A stretch of DNA of 64,000 nt, taken from positions 445,397 to 509,396 of the forward strand of contig NZ_FNGM01000003.1 of the NCBI RefSeq assembly GCF_900102965.1, in the 5' to 3' direction. Below the pieces are notes generated by a model. That model worked only from the letters and a program-made list of their open reading frames with translations. It was not told where the DNA came from and ran no database searches. Positions 18,321-26,865 of the stretch are shown here, in pieces; within the stretch, counting starts at the first letter, position 1, and each line of letters starts with the position of its first letter. The DNA is from Paenibacillus jilunlii. Its GTDB lineage: Bacteria > Bacillota > Bacilli > Paenibacillales > Paenibacillaceae. Both the position numbers and the translations under genes were made by a program.

Positions 18321-19182
18321 GAGCTTCACTTCCTTTTACCGTAAAATACATAATCTCCTCCAGCGTAGGCATCTCGCAAATGGCGGTATCCTTGAAATAG
18401 CGCTCCCCTTCCACCCTGTTGCCGATCAGCCCTTCAAAACCCACACCAGTCTCCCGGATGCCGATGAACATGTGCCGGACGTCCCGGTCGAGCAGTTCCC
18501 TTCCGCCTTTAACCAGCAGGTACTTCTCTGTGAGCGTCTCCCTCATCTCGTTAAAGACAAGCCGCCCCTCATTAATAAATACAATATAATCTGCAATCCG
18601 GTCCAGATCCGAGGTGTTATGTGTGGAGAACACAATCGACTTCTTCTCATCCTGGATGTGCTCACTGAGCAGCTCCAGCAGCTCCCTGCGGAAAATCGGG
18701 TCCAGCCCTGAAGTGGGCTCATCCATAATCAGCAGATCCGCTCCATGTGACAGGGCAACCGCAAGCGAGAACTTGATTTTCATTCCTTTGGACAGATCCT
18801 TGATCTTCTTGCCGGGCGGAAGCTTGAATTTCTCCTGGTACTTCAGGTAAGTCTTCTCATCCCAGCGTGTATAAAATGGGGCGATGACCCGTTTCATATC
18901 TTTGACCGTGAGGTGCTCGTAATAGATATTTTCATCTGAAACATAGCCTATCCGATCCTTGTTCGCCGCCTGCTGCTGCAGATGGTTCTTCCCGAACAGC
19001 TGAATGTCACCCTGGTCCGGATAGACCATGCCCATAATCATTTTGATCAGGCTGGTTTTGCCCGCCCCATTCGGGCCGATCAGTCCCGTAATATACCCCT
19101 CCTTGATACCTAGCGAAATATCGCGCAGTGCAAAACGGTCATAGCTTTTGCTTAAGCCCTGCAGCTTAATGACGTCGCTCAT
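18313..19182 (-). CDS. ABC transporter ATPase (YtrB-like)
   Basis: 289 residues. Walker A GPNGAGKTS near residue 37, a divergent signature LSKGMKIKFSLAVALS, Walker B LLIMDEPTSGLDP and H-loop FSTHN. Residues after about 210 form a C-terminal extension common in the YtrB/BcrA-type exporters. Its start overlaps the GntR stop by 4 nt and its end overlaps the permease start, so three proteins are made together. Confidence 0.9.
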   Translation of the reverse strand: MSDVIKLQGLSKSYDRFALRDISLGIKEGYITGLIGPNGAGKTSLIKMIMGMVYPDQGDIQLFGKNHLQQQAANKDRIGYVSDENIYYEHLTVKDMKRVIAPFYTRWDEKTYLKYQEKFKLPPGKKIKDLSKGMKIKFSLAVALSHGADLLIMDEPTSGLDPIFRRELLELLSEHIQDEKKSIVFSTHNTSDLDRIADYIVFINEGRLVFNEMRETLTEKYLLVKGGRELLDRDVRHMFIGIRETGVGFEGLIGNRVEGERYFKDTAICEMPTLEEIMYFTVKGSEAHV

Positions 19183-19559
19183 TCTTTTTCCTCCTCATAG
19201 AGCAGTTTAAGCATTTCCGCAAGCTCGGTATATTCCATTCCCAAAAGCCTGCTCTCGTCGATAATCTCTTTCAGCTTCCCCTCCATAATCCGCAGCCGTT
19301 GTTCCCGGATGAATTCCTGATCTGCCCCGGATACGAACGATCCCTTGCCGACGACAGAGTTAATGAGGCCTTCCCGTTCGAGCTCCTCATACGCACGTTT
19401 GGTGGTGATGACGCTGATTTGCAGATCTTTGGCCAGCTGGCGGATGGAAGGCAACGGTGTTCCGGAGACCAGTTCACCCTGGAGAATCAGTTGGCGGACC
19501 TGTCCTGCTATCTGCGCATAGATCGGCTCGCCGGAAGTACTAGAGATCAAAATATTCAT
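19179..19559 (-). CDS. GntR-family repressor, YtrA subfamily
   Basis: 126 residues. The short GntR winged helix reads PSIRQLAKDLQISVITTKRA with YEELEREGLI and the wing VGKGSFV; only a small helical tail follows, as in the YtrA subfamily, instead of a ligand-binding domain. First gene of a three-gene ABC operon. A GTGTA-N5-TACAC dyad lies directly on its -10 element, so it most likely represses its own operon. The start is ATG 19559. Confidence 0.92.
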   Translation of the reverse strand: MNILISSTSGEPIYAQIAGQVRQLILQGELVSGTPLPSIRQLAKDLQISVITTKRAYEELEREGLINSVVGKGSFVSGADQEFIREQRLRIMEGKLKEIIDESRLLGMEYTELAEMLKLLYEEEKE

Positions 19560-19604
19560 GTTGCGGCATCAGCACCTTCTGTACTTACTGTATTTAATGT
19601 ATAT

Positions 19605-19637
19605 GTGTAATATATACACTATTCATTTGCTTGTCAA
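19605..19637 (-). promoter_or_regulatory. Promoter and YtrA-type operator of the GntR/ABC operon
   Basis: TTGACA (19632-19637), 17-nt spacer, TATATT (19609-19614) on the minus strand. The dyad GTGTA-N5-TACAC (19605-19619) covers the -10 element, an ideal place for repression. Confidence 0.8.
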
Positions 19638-19686
19638 GATTTCCACTGCCATCAGAAATAAAGGATTAGACTGACCTTAGAAATTA

Positions 19687-19737
19687 AAACAGCGACAGCA
19701 AAGGACGAGAAAATAAGGTCCCAGACTGTCGCTGTTT
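19687..19737 (-). terminator. Hairpin after the decayed GNAT gene
   Basis: 12-bp perfect stem AAACAGCGACAG / CTGTCGCTGTTT around a 27-nt loop, touching the stop codon of the pseudogene. A-rich sequence follows on the plus side, giving T-rich RNA on the minus strand. Confidence 0.6.
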
Positions 19738-20050
19738 CATTGAACGAATGTTCTCCGTAGCGTAATCATCATTGATTTAACCATACCATAATGAACTAAA
19801 TCTTCGTACATACCGGACTCTAAGATTTGTTTAGGCAAATTGTCTTCTGGCTTCATCCCAATTTTCTGCATAACCTTGTAAGCCTCAAAACCAAATTTAA
19901 CTATCTTTTGTGCTGCTTCAGTCACATAACCTTACCCCCAAAAAGGACGGCCTAGCCAATAGCCTAGCTCAGCTTGATTTACACTTTTTCAAACACGTAA
20001 GCTTACGCACCCAATAAGCATTACTTGTTCGTTAGGAGCATCAATAATTT
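19737..20050 (-). pseudogene. Decayed RimJ/RimL-type GNAT acetyltransferase
   Basis: A single minus-strand frame reads IDAPNEQVMLIGCVSLRV, stop, KSVNQAELGYWLGRPFWG, stop, GYVTEAAQKIVKFGFEAYKV and then MQKIGMKPEDNLPKQ. These are the conserved blocks of RimJ/RimL acetyltransferases. The TGA is at 19989-19991 and the TAA at 19932-19934; the second replaces the lysine of the acetyl-CoA loop WGKGY. About 20 residues are also missing between the GFE and VMQKIGM blocks. The last 62 codons remain open from a GTG, but this is a remnant and not a real small gene. Confidence 0.85.
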
Positions 20051-20224
20051 ATTTTACACTTGGTTTACTGAAATAATTCTACCCTTCAATTTAATGCAAA
20101 ATAAACGCAGCTACCGGGATTACAAGCTGTTCCTCGTTTCATTGAACTGTGTAGTGTTCTCGTGCAAAAAGGTAGATGGCCTAATATATCTTCTCTCGTA
20201 TTATAGGTTGAACCACTTTTGAAA

Positions 20225-21148
20225 TCATATTTTTGTCTCTAGTTTATTTAACTCAATGTTTACCCCTCTGTTCTCGATATAGAATCCCTTTTGATTATTC
20301 CACTCTTTTATTTGTACAAAAGCTTCCTTAGCCTTTTCATATTGACCTATCTCCATTAAATAGAATGCTATAGAATAACGGGCATCGATCATCTCAGAAT
20401 CAATTTCAATTGCCTTGTTCCAATGTTCTAAAGCTTTATCGAACTCGCTAAGATGTTTATAGGTATCACCTGCATATACGTGCAGTATTGCATCATTCGG
20501 AAAAATAGAAAGTCCTTTTTGTGCGATTTTTATTGCATTTACATTATCACTAGCACATTTGTATGCTGCCACTAACGATGAATAATTCATAGGGTCATTC
20601 GGTTCTTGCTCCAGGAGTGAAACATGCCGATTTATACTCTCTTCATGTCTACCCAGCCGAGAAAGAAAAAGTATATATTGTCTTTGGTTTTTATAAAACG
20701 ATACATCTTTTTGTTTTTTACCTTCCTCGTTCGCTTGTACGTAAAATGATTCTGCTAATTTCAAGTAGTGCTGTGAACGTAAATCATTTAAATAAGCATA
20801 ACTCCCTAAATCTGTCGCTGCAGCGTTCTTCTCTGAAATAAGTTTAGTATATTCCTTGTTTGCTAATTCAAAAGTTTCAGAATTATTAATGTCGCTTTCG
20901 TATTTCGACATAAGTCGCTCTGCTTTATTACGATAAGCTGGCATGCTAGGTTTAAAAAGATCATCAATTGTTACGCTAAAATAATCTGCTATTTCTGGTA
21001 ACACTGCAATATCCGGAACCGTAGTACCGCACTCCCATTTACTTACCGCTTGAAAGGTTAACCCGAGTGAATCAGCAAGTTGTTGTTGTGTAATATTTCT
21101 TTCATCACGCAACTTCCTGATATTTTGACCAACCGGTATAATATTCAT
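20225..21148 (-). CDS. XRE-family regulator with TPR domain
   Basis: 307 residues. The N-terminal Cro/CI-type helix-turn-helix spans residues 1-60 (TQQQLADSLGLTFQAVSKWE). The rest is helical, with TPR-like repeats such as ILHVYAGDTYKHLSEFDKAL and its partner EHWNKAIEID. This architecture resembles peptide-responsive regulators (the RRNPP type) but a partner peptide gene is not visible nearby. ATG 21148 lies eight bases from GGAGG, while the frame opens 15 codons earlier. AT-rich relative to neighbours. Confidence 0.87.
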   Translation of the reverse strand: MNIIPVGQNIRKLRDERNITQQQLADSLGLTFQAVSKWECGTTVPDIAVLPEIADYFSVTIDDLFKPSMPAYRNKAERLMSKYESDINNSETFELANKEYTKLISEKNAAATDLGSYAYLNDLRSQHYLKLAESFYVQANEEGKKQKDVSFYKNQRQYILFLSRLGRHEESINRHVSLLEQEPNDPMNYSSLVAAYKCASDNVNAIKIAQKGLSIFPNDAILHVYAGDTYKHLSEFDKALEHWNKAIEIDSEMIDARYSIAFYLMEIGQYEKAKEAFVQIKEWNNQKGFYIENRGVNIELNKLETKI

Positions 21149-21303
21149 CTTGTCATCCTCCAACCAAGAAATATTGAAACAGCGCTGTTTCCACTTTTAT
21201 TATATTAAGGATTCATTTTGGAAACTATAACCGCCTAGGATAGCCGAACTCGCTTTAGAGTTGAGTTTATCGCTAAACTGTTGCCCGTTAGCTTAATGCA
21301 AAA

Positions 21304-21325
21304 AAGGCCTGATTTCTCAGGCCTT
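21304..21325 (-). terminator. Terminator of the GH4 gene
   Basis: Nine-bp stem AAGGCCTGA / TCAGGCCTT with TTTC loop, followed by a T-run on the minus strand. Confidence 0.85.
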
Positions 21326-21351
21326 CTCCGCTTCAGATCTGTTGTCCAGTT

Positions 21352-22650
21352 CTATTTAAACTCCGGAAGCCATTGGCCATGGGCAGCTATCAAGTCGTCG
21401 CACATGGCTACAATGTCATCCATCGACAGCTCGGCGGATGTATGCGGGTCCAGCATCGCCGCGTGATAGATATGCTCCTTTTTGCCGGTTACAGCCGCTT
21501 CAATAGTCAGCAGCTGCGTATTAATATTCGTGCGGTTGAGGGCAGCGCATTGCGGCGGGAGATCGCCAACATAGGTAGGAGTCACTCCGCTGGCATCGAC
21601 AAGACAAGGCACTTCAACACAGGCTTCCCGCGGGAGATTCGTGATCAGTCCGGTATTCAGCACATTGCCGCCGATTTTGAATGGCACATCGGTTTCGATG
21701 GCTTCAAGAATATAAGAAGCATATTCATGGGAGCGTTCATGATGCAGCGCTGTATCATGAACCAGCTCCTCGCGCATCTGCTTCCACTTGCTGATCTGCT
21801 CCACACACCGGCGCGGATATTCGTCCAGCGGAATTTGAAACCGTTCGATCAGCTCAGGGTAGTTCCGTTTGATGAAATAGGGATGATATTCGGCATTGTG
21901 CTCTGAAGATTCCGTAATGTAATATCCGAACTTCAGCATCATTTCATAACGGACCATATCATGATGGTGCTCTTGTTGCTTCTCAGCAGCCCGGCGCTTA
22001 ATTTCCGGATACAGATCCACTCCATCCTTCGTAACTTCCAGCAGCCAAGCCATGTGATTAATACCGGCGATCTTCGCCTGCACACCTGTCTGGTCCATAC
22101 CAAGCGCTTCGAATAAGCCGGGAATACAGTGCTGCACGCTGTGGCACAACCCCACCGTCTGCACTCCGCCATACGTGTTCATTACATTAGTCAGCACTGC
22201 CATCGGGTTGGTGTAATTCAAGAAAAGAGCGTCCGGGCATACCTCACGGATATCGGCGGCAAAATCAAGCATAACCGGTATCGTGCGCAGGTTGCGGAAA
22301 ATTCCGCCAATGCCGACTGTGTCTGCGATCGTCTGGCGGAGTCCGTATTTCTTAGGAATCTCAAAATCTGTAACCGTGCATGGCTCATAGCCGCCTACCT
22401 GGATCGCATTAATCACGTACTTGGCATCACGCAGCGCTTCCTTCCGGTCCGTGTAGGCCTTCACAATACATGTGCTGCCCGTACTGGCCTTGATATTGTT
22501 CAGCATCCTTCTGGAATCCTCAAGCCGCTCCAAATCTATGTCGAACAAAGCAAGCTCAAAGCCCTGCAATGCCGCTGTCCCCATGCAGTCACCCAACACA
22601 TTCTTAGCAAAAACTGTACTTCCGGCACCGATAAATGTAATTTTAGACAT
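21352..22650 (-). CDS. melA: GH4 family alpha-galactosidase/glycosidase (MelA-like)
   Basis: 432 residues, normal for family GH4. The NAD-binding FIGAGSTVFAKN is at the N-terminus, NYTNPMAVLT near 150 and GLCHSVQ near 172; CHSV is the metal-site motif of the alpha-galactosidase/glucuronidase branch. The enzyme uses NAD+ and Mn2+ and cleaves by an oxidation-elimination route in the cytoplasm. The AraC activator gene is divergent from it and shares a 170-bp promoter region. Alpha-galactosidase is the likeliest activity; alpha-glucuronidase is possible. Confidence 0.87.
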   Translation of the reverse strand: MSKITFIGAGSTVFAKNVLGDCMGTAALQGFELALFDIDLERLEDSRRMLNNIKASTGSTCIVKAYTDRKEALRDAKYVINAIQVGGYEPCTVTDFEIPKKYGLRQTIADTVGIGGIFRNLRTIPVMLDFAADIREVCPDALFLNYTNPMAVLTNVMNTYGGVQTVGLCHSVQHCIPGLFEALGMDQTGVQAKIAGINHMAWLLEVTKDGVDLYPEIKRRAAEKQQEHHHDMVRYEMMLKFGYYITESSEHNAEYHPYFIKRNYPELIERFQIPLDEYPRRCVEQISKWKQMREELVHDTALHHERSHEYASYILEAIETDVPFKIGGNVLNTGLITNLPREACVEVPCLVDASGVTPTYVGDLPPQCAALNRTNINTQLLTIEAAVTGKKEHIYHAAMLDPHTSAELSMDDIVAMCDDLIAAHGQWLPEFK

Positions 22651-22820
22651 CCCTGCTTCTCCTCCTCATTAGTTGCACTATTCATTAATAAATATAGATG
22701 ATAGCGTGTACAATGAATATGGATAAAGACAAGAGAAGTATGGATAATTGTTGCATTTAAGACATTCCTGTTGTAGCCTGACAATAGTGTGTCTCAAGCT
22801 ATTAATAAGGTGGACTGTCC

Positions 22821-23681
22821 ATGATACCTGAACATTATGACTTTAAAGCCGGATTCAATCTGCTGCCGGAGGAGCAAGACCTCGCCGTTCTGTTCAGCGG
22901 CGAAGGCAAACCGTTTCCCGGCCATAAAATCGGACCCTCCGTACATGATTATTATCTGATCCATACTGTTTTGGATGGTAAGGGTCATTTTCAGAGCAGC
23001 ACGGTCACTCAGCAGTGCCGGAAGGGTGATACCTTCGTGATCTTCCCCGGTTCGCTTTTCAGCTATCAGGCGGATGAGCACACCCCTTGGCACTATGCCT
23101 GGGTTGCACTTCAAGGTACAGGTGTATCCGGACTTCTGGCCGATATCGGCATTACGAAGGAGCGGCCGCTGCTGCAAACAGAGAATACATCTGAGCTGCA
23201 CAGCTTGTACGAACGAATCCGCTTGTGCTTTAAGCAATCTGCCTATCCCCGCCTGGAAAGTCTGGAGGCTTCCGGCTGGACAAGACTGTTGCTCCACCAT
23301 TTCGGGCAGGACAACCTTGCCCTTCTGCCCGCAAGGCCCAAGGAGCTGCCGGAAATCATCGACCGCCAGATTGACCAGGCTATCCGCTGGATCTCGCTGC
23401 AGTTCCATCAGCAGATCAGCATTGATCATATGGCGGCTACGCTAGGTTACCATCGTGCGCATCTTTCCAAGGCTTTCAAGCAGAAAACAGGACTGTCGCC
23501 CAAGCAGTATCTGCTGAAAATGCGGATGGACAAAGCCAAAAGTCTGCTCTCCGGCACACTCACAATTGATCAGGTGGCTTCTTCCGTCGGCTTCAACGAT
23601 GCCCTGTATTTCTCCAGGCAGTTCCGCAAATTCAGCGGCATGTCGCCCAGTGAATACCGCTCGATGCTGCGGCAGGGATAG
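22821..23681 (+). CDS. AraC-family regulator, probable activator of the GH4 gene
   Basis: 286 residues. A cupin-like AraC ligand domain fills the first half (HDYYLIHTVLDGKGHF, CRKGDTFVIFPG) and two helix-turn-helix motifs the last 100 residues (IDHMAATLGYHRAHLSKAFK; IDQVASSVGFNDALYFSRQF). It belongs with the MsmR/RafR-type sugar regulators. It is divergent from melA, so it most likely senses an alpha-galactoside and activates that gene. RBS AAGGTGG precedes the ATG. Confidence 0.9.
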   Translation: MIPEHYDFKAGFNLLPEEQDLAVLFSGEGKPFPGHKIGPSVHDYYLIHTVLDGKGHFQSSTVTQQCRKGDTFVIFPGSLFSYQADEHTPWHYAWVALQGTGVSGLLADIGITKERPLLQTENTSELHSLYERIRLCFKQSAYPRLESLEASGWTRLLLHHFGQDNLALLPARPKELPEIIDRQIDQAIRWISLQFHQQISIDHMAATLGYHRAHLSKAFKQKTGLSPKQYLLKMRMDKAKSLLSGTLTIDQVASSVGFNDALYFSRQFRKFSGMSPSEYRSMLRQG

Positions 23682-23696
23682 ACTGGGCTTGCCAGT

Positions 23697-24074
23697 TTAT
23701 ACGGTACGTTCTTTTCTCCGCCGCATCAGCCATAGAATGATCAGGATAACGGCTGCTCCGCAAATGGCATAGCTTACCGGGCGCATGTACTTCTCAACAA
23801 TGGTACAATTGTCACCCAGGCGGTATCCCAGATAGACCAGCGCGATATTCCAGGGCAGGGAGCCAAGTGCGGTAAAAAAGATAAACTTCCCGGTCTTCAT
23901 CCCGGCGATTCCGGCGGGCAAAGAGATAAAGGTGCGGATAAAAGGCAGCATTCGGGTGAAAAATACGGTCCCCTCCCCGTAACGTTCGAACCAGCGCTGG
24001 GACTGCTCCAGGTGGCGGGAGTTAAAGAGAATATATTTCCCATACTTCTCCAGCAATTTTCTGCCGCCATGCAT
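23697..24074 (-). pseudogene. DedA-family membrane protein, N-terminal part missing
   Basis: 125 codons that match only the C-terminal two thirds of a DedA/SNARE-associated protein: GGRKLLEKYGKYIL, RWFERYGEGTVFF, TRMLPFIRTFISLPAGIAGM, GSLPWNIALVYLGYRLG. Intact members are about 200 residues and begin with two re-entrant or membrane segments that are absent here. Upstream of the ATG there is no matching sequence and no ribosome binding site. The break falls next to the rpn gene. Probably non-functional. Confidence 0.75.
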
Positions 24075-24213
24075 CCCTACGTGTAACTCCCGTTCCTTAA
24101 AGAATCATTAATTTATGGCTTATGGCTAGAAAAAGCTAACCGAGAATGGCGTTTGGATTACTCAACAAAGATTGATGATGATATAATGAATAGTGAAACG
24201 GAGTTGATCTTTC

Positions 24214-25107
24214 ATGGAGCTTCTTAACCCTAGAAATGATTTTCTATTCAAACGGATTTTTGGCAGCGAAGAGAACCGCGATGTTTTGCTTGCTTTTCTT
24301 AATCGTACTTTTGCTGAAGCCGGGAAGCCACCGCTAAGTGAGATTATCCTGCTTAACCCGTACACCGAGAAAGACTCTCCTCGAGATAAACAGTCTATAC
24401 TGGACATACGGGCCAGAACAACCGAAGGTGAGATCATCAATGTAGAAATGCAGTTGTTTAATAAATACGATACTGAAAAAAGGACGTTATTTTATTGGAG
24501 TAAGCAGTACTCAGGGCAATTACAAGAAGGACAGGCTTACAGCAGACTTAAAAGATGCGTGACCATTAACATTTTAAACTATGCTTTTCTGCCAAACGAT
24601 TTGTATCATAGTGTTTTCCATTTAAGGGAAGACCGGACTGGTATAGAGCTGATCGATGACATTGAGGTACACTTTCTCGAGCTTCCGAAGCTGGATGAGC
24701 AAGCTGTCTCTATCGAAGAAGGCGGGCTAGTGAATTGGCTGCTGTTCCTAAAGGGTACAGATCAATCTAAGTGGGAGGTGCTGACAATGAATGAACCTGT
24801 ATTAAAAAAGGCAATGGATACCTTAGAGTTTTTGAGTCAGGATTTGGAAGCCCGCAGACAATATGAAGACCGGCAGAAGTATCTTCACGATGAAGCGTCT
24901 ATGTATGAAGCGGCTGAGAGAGCGGCAATACGTGCGCGTGCTGAAGGGGAAGCTAAGGGAAAAGCCGAAGGAAAAGCTGAGGGAGAAGCTGAAGCAAAAA
25001 AAGAAGTGGCCAGAAAACTGCTTGCTCTAGATGTCAATCCTTCTGTAATAGCCGAAGCATCGGGGCTATCAGAGGAAGAGATTAGGGCGTTAAAGCCATT
25101 GCAGTGA
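24214..25107 (+). CDS. Rpn-family PD-(D/E)XK nuclease
   Basis: 297 residues. N-terminal LLNPRNDFLFKRIFGSEENR and the core D64...E78-M-Q80 (LDIRARTTEGEIINVEMQ) are the Rpn/PD-(D/E)XK transposase-like signature, a DNA endonuclease fold. The C-terminus holds a helical segment, an Ala/Glu/Gly/Lys repeat (AEGEAKGKAEGKAEGEAE) and a closing helix-turn-helix-like part. Rpn proteins promote recombination and some act as toxic anti-phage nucleases. An internal start with a strong ribosome binding site at 24787 would give the C-terminal part alone, as in the known intragenic antitoxins. A strong terminator follows. Confidence 0.9.
   Translation: MELLNPRNDFLFKRIFGSEENRDVLLAFLNRTFAEAGKPPLSEIILLNPYTEKDSPRDKQSILDIRARTTEGEIINVEMQLFNKYDTEKRTLFYWSKQYSGQLQEGQAYSRLKRCVTINILNYAFLPNDLYHSVFHLREDRTGIELIDDIEVHFLELPKLDEQAVSIEEGGLVNWLLFLKGTDQSKWEVLTMNEPVLKKAMDTLEFLSQDLEARRQYEDRQKYLHDEASMYEAAERAAIRARAEGEAKGKAEGKAEGEAEAKKEVARKLLALDVNPSVIAEASGLSEEEIRALKPLQ
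24787..25107 (+). CDS. Probable intragenic RpnS-like short product
   Basis: In frame within the rpn gene, ATG 24787 (codon 192) is preceded by GGGAGGTG at 24773-24780, seven bases away, better than the site of the full-length gene. It would yield 106 residues: a helix, the Ala/Glu/Gly/Lys repeat and the C-terminal MNEPVLKKAMDTLE...LSEEEIRALKPLQ ends, without the nuclease core. Published work on Rpn proteins shows such C-terminal products block the toxic full-length nuclease. Here it is inferred from the ribosome binding site alone. Confidence 0.6.
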   Translation: MNEPVLKKAMDTLEFLSQDLEARRQYEDRQKYLHDEASMYEAAERAAIRARAEGEAKGKAEGKAEGEAEAKKEVARKLLALDVNPSVIAEASGLSEEEIRALKPLQ

Positions 25108-25149
25108 GAAAAGAACAAATTCATTATAGAACATGCATAGCTACAACAA

Positions 25150-25192
25150 ACGGGTACACTGTCCTTAGCCGGACAGTGTACCCGTGTTTTTT
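25150..25192 (+). terminator. Strong terminator after rpn
   Basis: Perfect 15-bp stem ACGGGTACACTGTCC with TTAGCC loop, then GTTTTTT. Confidence 0.93.
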
Positions 25193-25223
25193 AGGATTAG
25201 GGTTGCCTGGGTTGCCTTGTAGT

Positions 25224-25547
25224 TCACCCTTTCCGGAGATCCTTAACCCTAAGATTGGAGCTGAACAGGCCGGAAGGACTGGTGAGCTTATAAGAAGGAT
25301 AATTTTCTTCTGCGGCCAGGGTCATAGAGGAATCGAATAAGGATTCCTGCTGGCGGTCACACAAGAAAGTATAGGGTTCGTTCTGAATAACGATGTCTGT
25401 AGCATTGGGTGAGTCTACGATCTGAATGACAAGGACACCATTGCAGCCGCAATCTTCGGTATCATAGAACAGCTTGAGGAAGCCCGGTCTGCCATCCAGG
25501 CTCTCTCCCAGCCGTCTGACGGTTAATGGGTCAAGTTGAATTTGCAT
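25224..25547 (-). CDS. HesB-like iron-sulfur biosynthesis protein
   Basis: 107 residues in the HesB/YqkB-like fold: MQIQLDPLTVRRLGESLDG, then LKLFYDTEDCGCNGVLV and a C-terminal SSNLRVKDLR. The CGC cluster replaces the usual three scattered cysteines of A-type carriers, as in the short YqkB-type members of Bacillota whose exact role is unclear. The frame is open 32 codons further upstream, but ATG 25547 follows AAGGAGAG and starts the conserved fold. It converges on the rpn gene. Confidence 0.78.
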   Translation of the reverse strand: MQIQLDPLTVRRLGESLDGRPGFLKLFYDTEDCGCNGVLVIQIVDSPNATDIVIQNEPYTFLCDRQQESLFDSSMTLAAEENYPSYKLTSPSGLFSSNLRVKDLRKG

Positions 25548-25677
25548 CTCACAGTTCTCTCCTTTGATCTGTAAAGTACGTAGCGGAACCTGTGCAAAAC
25601 AGTATAGACCTATTCTTCCCGCAACTCCTGTGATTGCAGTCACTTCAATTATGACACCATATAACCGTTAGCGATAG

Positions 25678-26445
25678 CTAGCCGATCCGGGAACGCGCTG
25701 CCTTTTCCATACTTAGCAGCTGATCTCTTACGGTAATTGACTCCCCAATGATGATGATGGCCGGATTGCTGATCTTCATAGCGGCAGCCAGCTTATCTAT
25801 ATTGCCTAACGTTCCTGTAACTGTGCGTTCACGGACCGTCGTTCCATTCTCAATCAGCGCAGCAGGTGTCGCAGGGTTCTTCCCATACTTCAATAGCTGC
25901 TCACGGATTTCAGCTAATGTGCTGACTCCCATATATATGACCAGAGTATCCACGCTGTGGACAAGCCCTTCCCAGTGCACGGCTGAAGCATGATCATGGC
26001 AGCGGCTGCCCGTCACAATGGCAAAAGATGCTGCAAGCCCGCGGTGGGTCAGCGGAATTCCGGCCGAAGCCGCCGCGCCGATGGCTGAGGTGATGCCGGG
26101 AATGACCTCATAAGCGATGCCGGCGGCCGCGACCGCCAGCGCTTCTTCCCCGCCTCTCCCGAACACATAGGGATCGCCTCCCTTCAGCCGGACCACTTGA
26201 TTTCCGGCGGCTGCATATTTAATCATCAGCTTTTCGATGGCCTCCTGCGGCATGGAATGACGGCCAGGAGCTTTGCCGCAGTAGATTCTCAGTGCCTCCG
26301 GTTTCACGTAGCCCAGAATTTCTTCATTCACCAGCCGGTCATAGAGAATCACGTCAGCTGTCTGAATCCTCCGCACGGCTTTGACGGTAAGCAGCTCCGG
26401 GTCTCCTGGTCCTGCTCCGACAATCGACACACTCCCTTGGTTCAT
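25678..26445 (-). CDS. cobA: Uroporphyrinogen-III C-methyltransferase (SUMT)
   Basis: 255 residues. VSIVGAGPGDPELLTVKAVR at the N-terminus, VVRLKGGDPYVFGRGGEE near 85 and VIPGITSAIGAAASAGIPLT are SUMT signatures. It uses S-adenosylmethionine to methylate uroporphyrinogen III twice to precorrin-2, the first step to siroheme. Siroheme is the cofactor of the NirB subunit encoded two genes upstream, so the operon makes both enzyme and cofactor precursor. RBS GGAGAG precedes ATG 26445. No precorrin-2 dehydrogenase is fused. Confidence 0.92.
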   Translation of the reverse strand: MNQGSVSIVGAGPGDPELLTVKAVRRIQTADVILYDRLVNEEILGYVKPEALRIYCGKAPGRHSMPQEAIEKLMIKYAAAGNQVVRLKGGDPYVFGRGGEEALAVAAAGIAYEVIPGITSAIGAAASAGIPLTHRGLAASFAIVTGSRCHDHASAVHWEGLVHSVDTLVIYMGVSTLAEIREQLLKYGKNPATPAALIENGTTVRERTVTGTLGNIDKLAAAMKISNPAIIIIGESITVRDQLLSMEKAARSRIG

Positions 26446-26535
26446 AGGCTTCTCTCCGTGGCTGCTATTCTGCTGACCGGTTCACTTAGTTTCATATTAT
26501 TCATGAATAGCCCCCCTAATATGGACTCATAAGGA

Positions 26536-26853
26536 TTACAACGTCAGATAGATTGAACCATTGCTCTGGTCCACTTCGACCTCATACGTAACTACATGGC
26601 CATGATCCGGCTCCTGGACCACACCGGTGTGCAGATCAATGCGCCAATCATGGAGCGGGCAATGCACCTTTGAGCCACAGACCATTCCCTCCGACAAGGC
26701 TCCGCCTTTGTGCGGGCACTTATTCTCGACCGCCAGCACTTCTCCATCCGACAGGCGGAACAGTGCAATCTCACGGTCACCTACTCTGACGATACGGGAG
26801 CCTTTAATATCAATATCTGTCACCTTGCCCACAAGCATTTTGGTCATTTCCAT
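26536..26853 (-). CDS. nirD: Nitrite reductase small subunit NirD (Rieske)
   Basis: 105 residues, a stand-alone Rieske domain. CPHKGG near 45 and CPLHDW near 65 supply the Cys-His pairs of a [2Fe-2S] cluster. It is the small subunit of the assimilatory NADH nitrite reductase and lies 12 nt after nirB. RBS GGAGGGG precedes the ATG. Confidence 0.94.
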   Translation of the reverse strand: MEMTKMLVGKVTDIDIKGSRIVRVGDREIALFRLSDGEVLAVENKCPHKGGALSEGMVCGSKVHCPLHDWRIDLHTGVVQEPDHGHVVTYEVEVDQSNGSIYLTL

Positions 26854-26865
26854 CAGGTTCCCCTC

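Noticed and set aside
20025..20222. 65-codon plus-strand frame
   Set aside because: Lies antisense to the upstream part of the decayed GNAT gene; no ribosome binding site and no conserved pattern.
22794..23429. 211-codon frame antisense to the AraC gene
   Set aside because: Shadow of a real gene with clear AraC motifs on the plus strand.
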